DNA from: Labrenzia sp. R4_2
Lineage (GTDB): Bacteria; Pseudomonadota; Alphaproteobacteria; Rhizobiales; Stappiaceae
NCBI RefSeq assembly: GCF_017743865.1
Contig: NZ_JAGHRJ010000007.1
Coordinates: 62,001 to 126,000 of the forward strand
Length of the DNA: 64,000 nt
Reading direction: 5' to 3'
The notes under the pieces are model-generated. The model ran no database searches. It had not been told where the DNA came from and saw only the letters and a list, made by a program, of their open reading frames with translations. Both the position numbers and the translations under genes were made by a program. Within the stretch, counting starts at the first letter, position 1. Every line of letters starts with the position of its first letter. Positions 54,602 to 63,196 of the stretch are shown piece by piece.

Positions 54602-54703
54602 ATGCTTATCGGTGATCCCGTCGATACACTTATGAACTTGGGAACTTTCGCGTTTATCGGCTTCCTTGCCTGGATCTTGATGCGCAAAACGCCGAAAAGC
54701 TAA
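54602..54703 (+). CDS. 33-residue single-span membrane protein linked to the BCCT gene
   Basis: The frame starts ATG at 54602, one base after the BCCT stop. AAGGAGG lies inside the last codons of the BCCT gene, 7 bases before the ATG, one of the best ribosome sites in the window. The product has a short polar start, one hydrophobic span (about 13-26, FAFIGFLAWIL) and a basic tail MRKTPKS, predicting an N-out/C-in membrane peptide. Similar tiny proteins may help or regulate transporters; no family is recognised. Confidence 0.72.
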   Translation: MLIGDPVDTLMNLGTFAFIGFLAWILMRKTPKS

Positions 54704-54723
54704 ACACTTAAGGACGGAATGCG

Positions 54724-56982
54724 TCAGCTGGCGCGTTTCAAACCGCTTTCGGCCAACGGCGCCGGCCGGTCGAAGAGATAGCCTTGTAGATACTCGCAGC
54801 CCGCGTTGACCAGAAACTCCCGCTGTTCTTGGGTTTCAACACCTTCGCCAATGGTTTTCATTCCCATCACTTTGGCAATGCCGAGAAGCGTGCGGACCAG
54901 CATGTCGTTTTCTTCACTGATCCCAATCCGTGCCACAAAGCTGCGGTCGATCTTCATCGTGTTGAAGGGGTATTTGTGCAAATAACTCAAGCTGGAATAC
55001 CCGGTTCCGAAGTCGTCAATCGCCAGGCCGATGTTCATGTCACGGAGTTCAGCAAAGACCTTCTGGGTGCACTGGTCCTCCTCCAGCACCAGGTCTTCCG
55101 TGATCTCAAGCAGCAATTGGTCAGAAGACAAACCATAGGTAATCAGAAGGTCAGCGACGTGCTCGGCAAACCCTTCTTTCTGGAACTGGCTTGAGCTCAC
55201 GTTGACTGAGACACCGGTTCCGCCCCAAGTGCTGGCGTCGCGGATCGCCCGCTCCAACACCCAATTGTCGATTTCGGATGTAAACCCAGCCTCCTTGGCA
55301 ATGGGCAAAAACAACCCTGGAGAAACAAGCCCCCGTTCGGGATGGCGCCAGCGAATAAGAGCTTCAGCATGTGCCCGTTCGCCCGTCTCGGAAACCACGA
55401 TCGACTGATAAAATAATTCAAACTGATCGTCCTGAAGGGCAGTCGCCAGCTCACTGCGGAGCTGTCGGCGTTCGCAGCGCTCCTCATCCATCCTGTTGTC
55501 GAACAGCCTGTAAGACCGTTTGCCTTCGGCCTTACACCTTTGAAGAGCAACATCAGCGGATCGAATGATGTCGAGTATACCTCGGCCATGGTCCGGAAAC
55601 CGCGCGATCCCTGCACTGCAGGATGCATCGATCAGACGCCCTTCAAACTCAATTGGCTCGATCAGGTCATCAAACAAGCCAACCAGATTGCTCGGGAAGT
55701 GGTCTTCTCCGACCCGACCCTCTACCAGAATTACAAATTCGTCACCACCGATCCGGCCGATCAGCGCATCCGGTCCAAGACGCTTTCGTATCCGGACTGC
55801 TTGGCTCATGATCAGCCAATCTCCAGCCATATGTCCATGGATGTCGTTGACTTCTTTCAAATTATCCAGGTCCAGATAAACAAGACTGGCGCCGTTTATG
55901 CGCACGTCTTCGGATGACAAGCGCTTGCCGGCTTCCTTGTAAAATTGGGCACGTGTGGTGAACCCGGTCATGGAATCATGAGACGCTGCCCGACGCGCTT
56001 CCTGCTCCTGGACCGCCAGTTCACTTTTGGCCTGTGTGATCTGACGTAAAGCCGCCAGAACCATGATCAAAATGGTTCCAAGAGACAAAAACAGCACCGG
56101 GATCGAAGACACGATAACCCCTGTTGCACGGCTGATCGGATTCCAAACAAGCAGAGCCACACTCGAACCCGCTGCATTGTTCAACGGAATTCCGATCATC
56201 CCTTCTGGAACTTCATCCAACAACTCAAGCTGTTCGACAGGCAGGATGGACAGCAGCTCAGCCAATCTGCGGTCGTTCAGCTTGAAAACAGATATCAGGA
56301 TGTACGGTTCCTCATAGACCATCGGAATACCGCCAGGATCGGGGACGATCGCAAAAGCGGTTACAAGGCTTGGAATGCCGTTAATCCGGAATACATCCGA
56401 TCCATTCAGGTCAGCCAAATCACCGGAGAACAGAACATCTCCGGCTTCATTCGCGCTGAGCCCGGCGAGATAACTGTTACGTACCAGCTGCAACGCATTA
56501 GCAAAGTCACTGCTCAGGATATGCTGAAACACCGGTTGCGCCGGTTCGCCTGACCGGCTGGCAGAAAATGTCAGACCATCACTCGGCTCTATCAGCCCGG
56601 AAAAGTCGGGTGAAAAGTCGCCGGCCATATCGACGCCAAACCGGTCTGATATCCAGTTCGCATCTGGTTTGGAAACAACATTGATGTAAGCGGCATTGGA
56701 GGCAGCGTACCGCTCCATCTCGTCGACGAGCGATTGCTGGTAGCTGTCAAAAATCCGAGAAACCGCCATGACTTCGCGCTGCGCGGTTTCCTTTTCGGCG
56801 ATCCAGACCTTGATGAAGACTGCGCCGAAAACAACCAACACGATCGTGAATAAAACAGGCACGACGGCTACTGGCGCAACAAATAGCGTATTTATTCCAA
56901 TGCGTCTTTTTACGATGCCTTCTCGGTTTTCACTTCCGTCACCATAGATCGTTTCGTCATTTTTATCGTCAATAATACCCAT
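54724..56982 (-). CDS. CHASE4-type sensor GGDEF-EAL protein (cyclic-di-GMP turnover)
   Basis: A 752-residue membrane protein. A first helix is at about 33-58, then a periplasmic sensor region of about 230 residues that looks like CHASE4, then a second helix near 290-310. The GGDEF domain has an intact IGGDEF near 410, so diguanylate cyclase activity is possible. The EAL domain starts near 495 with an intact EALIRW near 535 and a DDFGTGYSSL motif near 650, so phosphodiesterase activity is possible too. It converges with the BCCT small gene. Signal unknown. Confidence 0.88.
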   Translation of the reverse strand: MGIIDDKNDETIYGDGSENREGIVKRRIGINTLFVAPVAVVPVLFTIVLVVFGAVFIKVWIAEKETAQREVMAVSRIFDSYQQSLVDEMERYAASNAAYINVVSKPDANWISDRFGVDMAGDFSPDFSGLIEPSDGLTFSASRSGEPAQPVFQHILSSDFANALQLVRNSYLAGLSANEAGDVLFSGDLADLNGSDVFRINGIPSLVTAFAIVPDPGGIPMVYEEPYILISVFKLNDRRLAELLSILPVEQLELLDEVPEGMIGIPLNNAAGSSVALLVWNPISRATGVIVSSIPVLFLSLGTILIMVLAALRQITQAKSELAVQEQEARRAASHDSMTGFTTRAQFYKEAGKRLSSEDVRINGASLVYLDLDNLKEVNDIHGHMAGDWLIMSQAVRIRKRLGPDALIGRIGGDEFVILVEGRVGEDHFPSNLVGLFDDLIEPIEFEGRLIDASCSAGIARFPDHGRGILDIIRSADVALQRCKAEGKRSYRLFDNRMDEERCERRQLRSELATALQDDQFELFYQSIVVSETGERAHAEALIRWRHPERGLVSPGLFLPIAKEAGFTSEIDNWVLERAIRDASTWGGTGVSVNVSSSQFQKEGFAEHVADLLITYGLSSDQLLLEITEDLVLEEDQCTQKVFAELRDMNIGLAIDDFGTGYSSLSYLHKYPFNTMKIDRSFVARIGISEENDMLVRTLLGIAKVMGMKTIGEGVETQEQREFLVNAGCEYLQGYLFDRPAPLAESGLKRAS

Positions 56983-57060
56983 ACTCTATCCAGATCTGGA
57001 CGATATGAAGTAGTGTTTAAAGGTAATTCTCTAATTTTCTCTCAATACGTGTAAAACAAC

Positions 57061-57090
57061 AAAAAAACCGGAGCGGATAACCCGCCCCGG
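57061..57090 (-). terminator. Intrinsic terminator after the NMT1/THI5-like binding-protein gene
   Basis: On the minus strand CCGGGGCGG / CCGCTCCGG (9 bp with one G-U pair) is followed by seven T. It ends the binding-protein gene as a single-gene transcript. Confidence 0.75.
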
Positions 57091-57122
57091 CTTCAGAACT
57101 ATTTGAGCGATAGATGCTTCGC

Positions 57123-58112
57123 TTAGAGCTTGTCTGTCACTGCCGTTGAAGTCGCGCCCTCCGGCTCCTTGGTAATAACCGGATCAGACCCACCGGAAAG
57201 GAGAGACTTTACGGTCCGCTCATAGGCGGCCATGTCCAACTTGCCGTCAGACCCATCAACCAGCTTGTTGATCTCGCCAACCATCCGGATCTGATGCTTT
57301 TCAGTCTGAGCACCGGTGGCGTCGTTTTCCAGAACGATTTCAGCTGCCTCTTCCGGGTTTTCAGCGGCATATGCCCAGCCCTTCATGGAGGCTTTTACAA
57401 AGCGCGCCAGCTTGTCGACCATTGCCGGGTCTTCCAGGCTGGATTCCAGGACATAGAGGCCATCTTCAAGGGTCGCGACGCCCTGGTCTTCATATTTGAA
57501 AACCACCAGCTCTTCCGCCGGGATGCCCGCGTCGATGACCTGCCAGTATTCGTTGTAGGTCATCGTGGAAATGCAGTCGGCCTGCTTCTGCAGCAACGGA
57601 TCCACATTGAAGCCCTGCTTCAGAACCGTCACGCCACCGTCACTGCCGTCCGTCGGAATGCCAAGCTGGCTCATCCAGGACAGGAACGGATATTCATTGC
57701 CGAAAAACCACACGCCAAGCGTCTTGCCGCGGAAGTCTTCCGGAGAAGAGATTCCGGTTTCCTTCCGGCATGTCAGCATCATCCCGGACTTCTGGAATGG
57801 CTGGGCGATGTTGACGAGCGGCACGCCCTTCTCGCGCGATGCCAAAGCCGACGGCATCCAGTCGATGATGACATCTGCACCACCACCGGCGATCACCTGC
57901 GGCGGTGCAATGTCCGGACCGCCCGGTTTGATCGTGACATCAAGGTCTTCCTCTTCGTAGAAGCCTTTGTCTTTGGCGACGTAGTAACCTGCAAACTGGC
58001 CTTGCGTAACCCATTTCAACTGAAGCGTCAGCTCGTCGGCAGCCTGAGCACCGGTCGCAAACAGACCAGCGCCAAGGACCGAAGCCAGTGCCAGACTTTT
58101 GAGTGCCTTCAT
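57123..58112 (-). CDS. NMT1/THI5-like ABC transporter substrate-binding protein, orphan
   Basis: A 329-residue periplasmic binding protein. The signal peptide ends after AQA near residue 24; LTLQLKWVTQGQFAGYYVAKD follows, the conserved start of the NMT1/THI5 (ThiY) group that binds pyrimidines such as HMP or related nucleobases. The ATG at 58110-58112 is preferred because GGGG lies 7 bases before it. No permease or ATPase is adjacent, and it ends at a terminator, so partners must be encoded elsewhere. A near-perfect RutR-type box lies upstream, so the ligand is likely a pyrimidine or derivative. Confidence 0.85.
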   Translation of the reverse strand: MKALKSLALASVLGAGLFATGAQAADELTLQLKWVTQGQFAGYYVAKDKGFYEEEDLDVTIKPGGPDIAPPQVIAGGGADVIIDWMPSALASREKGVPLVNIAQPFQKSGMMLTCRKETGISSPEDFRGKTLGVWFFGNEYPFLSWMSQLGIPTDGSDGGVTVLKQGFNVDPLLQKQADCISTMTYNEYWQVIDAGIPAEELVVFKYEDQGVATLEDGLYVLESSLEDPAMVDKLARFVKASMKGWAYAAENPEEAAEIVLENDATGAQTEKHQIRMVGEINKLVDGSDGKLDMAAYERTVKSLLSGGSDPVITKEPEGATSTAVTDKL

Positions 58113-58278
58113 TGCCATTCCCCTATTGGTTATGGGCGGGCCTTGCTGGCTCCGCCCGTCTCTGGAAGTCAAACCTTGCCGGGAACAAAGGAATGAGCAT
58201 CTCCCTCACGCTCTTGCACATTCCCCGCAATATGGCCGCGCTGCGCTGTGCGGGCGTGTCGCCTTCTTCACAGTCAGC

Positions 58279-58327
58279 CTGACCAAATGGTCAAGAAAAT
58301 CTAGAAAGCTGCCAGCTCTCTGGTCAA
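58279..58327 (-). promoter_or_regulatory. Promoter and RutR-type operator upstream of the binding-protein gene
   Basis: CTGACCAAATGGTCAA at 58279-58294 matches the TTGACCA-N2-TGGTCAA RutR consensus at 13 of 14 fixed positions. On the minus strand, TTGACC (58322-58327), an 18-base spacer and TAGATT (58298-58303) precede it, so the operator would cover the start of transcription. TGGTCAAGA recurs at 58321-58329, 32 bases away, as a possible half-site near the plus-strand nitroreductase promoter. Confidence 0.7.
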
Positions 58328-58525
58328 GACTATTTTTTAGTCATGCGGAATTTTAATTCTGTTGACCCGTTAATTCGCTCATATTGTTTCTATTTTCCAA
58401 TTTCCACTCAAGCTTGCATTGCCATGATATTGGCAATTCCTGCAGTATCAACCGTGCTGCCTTTGGTTGGAACTCGGGCAGGCCTCATACTGATGGACAA
58501 CAGCCAAGACGCGCAAGGTCTTTCC

Positions 58526-59227
58526 ATGATCGACAAATCAAACCTCGTCTATACGGCTCTGCCAATGCCGGATCGGCGGGCTATTTCCGATGAAGACATA
58601 TGCCAGCGCGCTAATGAGTTTCTGGAAGACGTCCGCACCCGGCATACGATTCGCCAGTTTTCCGACAAACCGATAGAGCGCAGCGTGATCGAAACCTGCA
58701 TACGCGCAGCCGGCACCGCTCCAAGCGGCGCCAATCATCAACCCTGGCATTTCGTGGCAATCCGCAATCCGGACCTAAAGCGCCAAATTCGAGAGGCTGC
58801 CGAAGAAGAAGAGCAAAAGTTTTATGATGGCGGCGCGGGAGATGCCTGGATCAAGGCGCTGGAACCGATCGGCACCAACGCGCACAAACCGCATCTGGAA
58901 ATCGCTCCGTGGCTGATTGTGATCTTTGCACAGCGCTGGGGCACGTATGAAGACGGAACGCGCTACAAGCACTACTATGTTCCTGAAAGCGTCGGGATCG
59001 CGACTGGCGTGCTGATCACGGCTTTGCACCATGCTGGCCTCAGCACCTTGACCCACACGCCAAATCCGATGCGGTTTTTGAACGATATTCTAGACCGCCC
59101 GGAAGCCGAAAAGCCCGTTATGATCCTCGCCGTCGGCCACCCGGCAAACGATGCCACCGTTCCAGCCGCAGCCAAAATCAAAAAACCGCTTGAGGAGATC
59201 TTAAGCGTGTTTGATACCGAGGCCTAG
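58526..59227 (+). CDS. Nitroreductase-family flavoprotein (iodotyrosine deiodinase-like group)
   Basis: A 233-residue FMN protein. RRHT-like RHTIRQFSDKPI is near 35-46 and APSGANHQPWHFV near 62-74, phosphate-site motifs of nitroreductases; the C-terminal EKPVMILAVGHPAND resembles iodotyrosine deiodinase homologues. Several ATGs lie upstream (58343, 58424, 58493); 58526 is chosen because AAGG is about 8 bases before it and the domain starts soon after. It may reduce nitro or halogenated aromatics, or act on a flavin or pyrimidine. It is divergent from the binding-protein gene with the RutR-type box. Confidence 0.8.
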   Translation: MIDKSNLVYTALPMPDRRAISDEDICQRANEFLEDVRTRHTIRQFSDKPIERSVIETCIRAAGTAPSGANHQPWHFVAIRNPDLKRQIREAAEEEEQKFYDGGAGDAWIKALEPIGTNAHKPHLEIAPWLIVIFAQRWGTYEDGTRYKHYYVPESVGIATGVLITALHHAGLSTLTHTPNPMRFLNDILDRPEAEKPVMILAVGHPANDATVPAAAKIKKPLEEILSVFDTEA

Positions 59228-59292
59228 TTCGGGAAAATGGGCAACTTGAGAACTGTCTCATGGACTACGCTATTCCGGCGTTTGCACAGCAA

Positions 59293-59856
59293 TCAGCTGT
59301 CGTCTTCGTGAACAATCTCTGTTTTGAACCGTGGGCGCCGGATATGGAAATCATTCAGACTGAAGTCACCGACAATGTCACTTACAAACAAGGCTGAATG
59401 CTCCAACGACAACTGTACGACGATGACAGTGTCGCCTTCTGCGAGGGTCGGAAAATCAAACTGGGCTAAATCATCATCTTCCAGAAGCGCATCGTCATCA
59501 TTGCTTTCTGACCAGTGAACCTCCAATTCATCCTCATCATCGAAGAAATTGCGGACACTCGAAACTGTCATGATGAAATTGCTGTCGGTCGCGTAATTTC
59601 CGAGGATCGACACTGCCGTTGCTTCAATAAGATCGAAATCATCCTCTGTAAACGTATCTCCATTGAACCGGGTAACGAGATCTGTTGTCACACTTGCTGC
59701 TCGCTCAAGCTGACGGGAAGCACGGAACCCATCAAATAAACTGGCGGTGTTCAAGAAGATCAGGATCAACAAGGGAAAAATGAGCGCAAACTCGACCGCG
59801 GCAGCTCCCTCTGCAGCCGCCCGAAAGCTCCGGATCCTTTTAAAGAACAACTGCAT
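59293..59856 (-). CDS. TadE-like pseudopilin/secretion-assembly protein, acidic
   Basis: A 187-residue protein with the TadE-like N-terminal motif GAAAVEFALIFPLLILIFL at 17-35, a single membrane span preceded by a basic start. The mature periplasmic part is very acidic, with a run rich in Asp and Glu at about 120-150. It is the third gene of the TadG-TadE-TadE operon, one base after the previous stop. TadE/F proteins are pilin-like minor components of Flp/Tad pili or of related export systems. Confidence 0.82.
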   Translation of the reverse strand: MQLFFKRIRSFRAAAEGAAAVEFALIFPLLILIFLNTASLFDGFRASRQLERAASVTTDLVTRFNGDTFTEDDFDLIEATAVSILGNYATDSNFIMTVSSVRNFFDDEDELEVHWSESNDDDALLEDDDLAQFDFPTLAEGDTVIVVQLSLEHSALFVSDIVGDFSLNDFHIRRPRFKTEIVHEDDS

Positions 59857-59857
59857 C

Positions 59858-60397
59858 TTAAAAAGGCTCGTTCATGAAGGCCATTGAAGAGATTATTTCA
59901 AACCGATTGTTGTCGGTTTTCGAGAGCTCCAGGCCAAATCCCAACCCCGGTGTATAGACATCCGTTGTAACGCACGCCCGCATGAACACGATGCTGGTCC
60001 CAGCGCCCGGATTGAAGTTCACAACAGGCTCGAATTCATCACCTTCATCGCGGCAGACTGCGTCCGTGTCCGGCAGATCGACTAGGTTATCGATTTCCGT
60101 GAGCTCGATAGTGATGTTATTCGCGCAATTGGGAACAACAACACCTACGAGATCGCATATATCTTGCTCAAGGTCATCGCTGGAAACCGTATTATCCGCC
60201 AATCCTTGTGTGACTGTCCCGATATAGACTGATTTTGAGGTTGTGTTTACAGCATGATCCAGCATTGCCATACGGATGAACAAAAGCCCCATCTCAAAAC
60301 AGGACAGAAACAACGCAAAAAACGGCAGGCCAATCAGCGCAAACTCTACGGCAGTCGCACCGTCTTTCTTTTTAAGGAAACTTCGCAGGACACGCAT
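59858..60397 (-). CDS. TadE-like protein
   Basis: A 179-residue protein. It starts MRVLRSFLKKKDGATAVEFA, with the TadE motif GATAVEFALIGLPFFALFL making a single span. Four or more cysteines occur in the periplasmic part (DICDLVGV, PNCANN, AVCRDEG, RACVTT), so disulfides are likely. The ATG at 60397 is preferred over a TTG at 60406. It lies 10 bases after the TadG-like gene. Confidence 0.83.
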   Translation of the reverse strand: MRVLRSFLKKKDGATAVEFALIGLPFFALFLSCFEMGLLFIRMAMLDHAVNTTSKSVYIGTVTQGLADNTVSSDDLEQDICDLVGVVVPNCANNITIELTEIDNLVDLPDTDAVCRDEGDEFEPVVNFNPGAGTSIVFMRACVTTDVYTPGLGFGLELSKTDNNRFEIISSMAFMNEPF

Positions 60398-60407
60398 TGA
60401 AATCAAC

Positions 60408-61814
60408 CTAGCCGGAGATGCGAAGACTGTTTACCGACGCCGCAATAGCATTGAATGCATCTTCGATGTTTAAACCCTCGACAAAATAGTAATTTGAAAG
60501 ACTTGATGCACAGTATTGAAGAAGCTCATCTGGCAACGAACCACTACTGATTTGAAATCCTATTGTATATACTTGAACATTGTTATCATTTAAATATTCA
60601 CAAACGCGCTTAAAGTAAGCAACTGCATTATCGGCTGTGGACGAAGAGGTATTTTTACCGCCCTTCGACACGATGGTTTGCTGAGTACTGTTTTTGATTT
60701 TTCCAGTCGTTGTGTAGTCCCGTGGTCGAAACTGCGCAGTTATTGCGCCATCAGTCATGATCACAGCAACCTTAAGCGTGTCCTCATCATTAAAATCGGC
60801 AGGCCGGTCCGAAAAATCACCGCCCAGCTGCCCCCTCATGTCACTGGACAGAACCTTTGCACCCCACAGCGTTCCGATGTCCATGCCGGTGCCGTCGGAC
60901 AGGTCCATGTCATCAATCAATGCCTTCAAGTCGGATGTGTTATTTGAGTTTAGAAGCATTGCGGTGTCGTCAGATGGACACCAGGGATTGGTCGCGACCC
61001 ATTTGGTAAAGTCAGGTATTTGCGGGCGGCTGTTCGCCGGAATCGCGGTCATATCGAAGTCGTCATCTGTGTATTCGATGCACCCTTCTCTCTCCGTAGA
61101 GAACATGAATTTGCCGTAGGGAACGTTTTTGTTCACGTAGTAATCAGCCGAACTTGGTGAGTCGATAACCCCCGGGGTCGATGAGTTCACAGCATATCTA
61201 TCGTAGAAATCCCCGATGTTAACGGTTCCGCCAAACGGTATAATGCTCAGGGACGTGTATTCCCGATCGTCTTCGTTCAGCATTGTGTCAATAAATGACT
61301 TAGCAGCTGAACGCAGGTTCGTAATTTTCGAACCGCCCATGGACGAGGAGATATCAAGTACAACAGCCACTTCGACATTTGTTGCAGCTTGCTGAGCAAC
61401 TGAAGATGCCAAAACACTCGTTGTGTCGATTCCGGCCAGCTTCAAAATCGTCATTTCGATGTCAACGGTCGCATTGATCTCGACAGACTTTGCGTTGAGG
61501 CTATCCGTGACATTCCCTATGGTCAGGTTCAAAGTTGTCCAAGGTGCGGTGTCGGGCAGATTGGCTCGGACATACTCATCTACCGTATCTTCGATACTCG
61601 CAGTGTTGCTCAAAGAAGCGGCCGCAAGCGTCGCTGAGTCCAACGTGGATTGGAGTTTTGCCTGAGCGGTCGTCATCCGGACGACATCGAGGCTGCCAAT
61701 CGTGATCAGCATGAGCGGCACAAACGCCAAAGCGGTCAAAATGGCGACATTACCGGACTGATCCGCCCCCAGGCTGGAAAAACGGGACGCAAGTTTTTGA
61801 AGAAGTGAGCGCAA
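60408..61814 (-). CDS. TadG-like protein with von Willebrand A domain
   Basis: A 468-residue protein. The N-terminal TadE-like span (SGNVAILTALAFVPLMLITI, about 20-40) is followed by a vWA domain whose MIDAS start VVLDISSSMGGSK near 153 is intact, so metal-dependent binding is possible. The C-terminal part is locally AT-rich (60480-60620). TadG proteins anchor in the inner membrane and act with TadE/F in Flp pilus assembly. The start codon is TTG and its ribosome site is weak. No tadA, tadB, tadC, rcpA or flp gene is present. Confidence 0.85.
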   Translation of the reverse strand: MRSLLQKLASRFSSLGADQSGNVAILTALAFVPLMLITIGSLDVVRMTTAQAKLQSTLDSATLAAASLSNTASIEDTVDEYVRANLPDTAPWTTLNLTIGNVTDSLNAKSVEINATVDIEMTILKLAGIDTTSVLASSVAQQAATNVEVAVVLDISSSMGGSKITNLRSAAKSFIDTMLNEDDREYTSLSIIPFGGTVNIGDFYDRYAVNSSTPGVIDSPSSADYYVNKNVPYGKFMFSTEREGCIEYTDDDFDMTAIPANSRPQIPDFTKWVATNPWCPSDDTAMLLNSNNTSDLKALIDDMDLSDGTGMDIGTLWGAKVLSSDMRGQLGGDFSDRPADFNDEDTLKVAVIMTDGAITAQFRPRDYTTTGKIKNSTQQTIVSKGGKNTSSSTADNAVAYFKRVCEYLNDNNVQVYTIGFQISSGSLPDELLQYCASSLSNYYFVEGLNIEDAFNAIAASVNSLRISG

Positions 61815-62208
61815 TTGCGAAATCCGTACTCTAGAAATGCCTTACAGCGGTGGCACCAATTTTCTCGCCCTGAACAGTTCACGGTTGATCAGCGGTCGGC
61901 ACAGTATTTTTGAAATAACAATCCGACCACTTCTATAAAGTTAATCTGAATAAATAAATTAGATATGGTTACACTTGCCTGAACGCAGCGTTATTGCCTA
62001 TTTTTTATTCATTATAAGTATTTTTGCCAATATCTATGTAGGGCGAGCTCCGAATTTGATCATTCGCATAAAAAAGCAACTTCCTTCTTTTCCAGATAAA
62101 AGTGCAATTGGCCCCAAAAAACCGTGATCACAAGTCTGTGTTTACGGAACGATAAACATGCCCTCGCGTTCGCTCAGTTGATGAACGAAAGCAAAAAAGG
62201 ATTTCCCT
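61815..62208. other. 394-base AT-rich divergent intergenic region
   Basis: It separates the TadG operon and the polysaccharide lyase gene. The stretch 61915-62080 is notably AT-rich and probably holds both promoters. No operator with confident symmetry, RNA gene or coding frame was found. Confidence 0.45.
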
Positions 62209-63108
62209 ATGACCGCAGGCGACACCGGCACCACATCTTTTTCGAAAGCAAAAGCTTGTTCCGTTGGCGGAGTTCTAACGCTCTTGGGCGCGTCAGCCGC
62301 ACTCGCTCAAGACGAGATCGTCATCGGTGGTAAAGCCATACCTGTCGAGGAGGACTCTTACAAATGTGACATGACCGCTGAGGAAATCCCGGATGACCTG
62401 AGCATCAAACGGCTGGCAAACTGCGAATCCGCCGAACTCATCGATTTTGAATTGCCGGGCAAAGAACTGCGCGCCGTAAAGTTCACCATATCACCGGATG
62501 ACAAACCTATTTCATCCGGGATACGCGCTGAGTTGCGCGACATGTACGTGGCTAAAAATGGCGAGGAAGTCTGGTACCGGATCTCCACATTAATCCCGGA
62601 GACGTTTCCCATGGAAGCAGACCATCGACTTGTCCTGTCTCAGTGGCACGAGCGACTAAGAGCAGGTGGCCACAGCCTGCGGCCCAACATTTCGCACCGG
62701 CTTTGGAACGGTCGTTTTGTCGTGACCCTTTGGAGCGACGACGTCATCGAGCGGCTTGGCACCATCGAAGGAGACGGCCAGATCCTTTATTCGGAACCAC
62801 GGATCGACTAGGGCGTCTACCACGAATATGTCTACCGTGTTGTGTGGTCGCCAGAAAATGATGGCCGGATCGATGCCTGGATGCGGGAGTGTCCGCCGCT
62901 GCGGGAGACCTGTGACAGCGATTGGCAGGCCATGATCCAGTTTGAAGGCACAACCGGCTATTCCAACGACAAGGTAGACGGCTATTATTTCAAGTACGGG
63001 CTCTACACCGTGAGTGACTTTGACGTGCCGTTTACGGCGTTTCACAAGGATTACTGGAGCGGACCAACCGCTCAGAGCATCGGATTGTCCGATCCGATCT
63101 TCAAATGA
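62209..63108 (+). pseudogene. Exported polysaccharide lyase (PF14099-like) interrupted by an in-frame TAG
   Basis: The frame from ATG 62209 (AAGGA 8 bases upstream) encodes a signal peptide and a lyase-like domain: GIRAELRDMYVAKNGEEVWYR near 105 and VLSQWHERL near 143. It stops at TAG 62809-62811 (codon 201). The same frame then stays open for 98 more codons to TGA 63106-63108. That part continues the domain: VYHEYVYRVVWSPENDGRIDAW, then DGYYFKYGLYTVSDF. One base change from CAG to TAG explains it. It is either a recent pseudogene, a sequencing error or a readthrough case. Confidence 0.75.
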
Positions 63109-63143
63109 GCCCGACGAAAAATATGTGTTTAGGCTAACATGTT

Positions 63144-63178
63144 AACGCAATCGGGAGGACTATCCTCCCGATCGCGTT
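63144..63178. terminator. Strong hairpin between the lyase and the acyl-CoA dehydrogenase gene
   Basis: ATCGGGAGGA / TCCTCCCGAT pair perfectly (10 bp), extended by AACGC / GCGTT with one mismatch. It lies between convergent genes. T runs are weak, so it is a probable rather than certain terminator. Confidence 0.6.
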
Positions 63179-63196
63179 GCTTAGCAGCCACGACAT

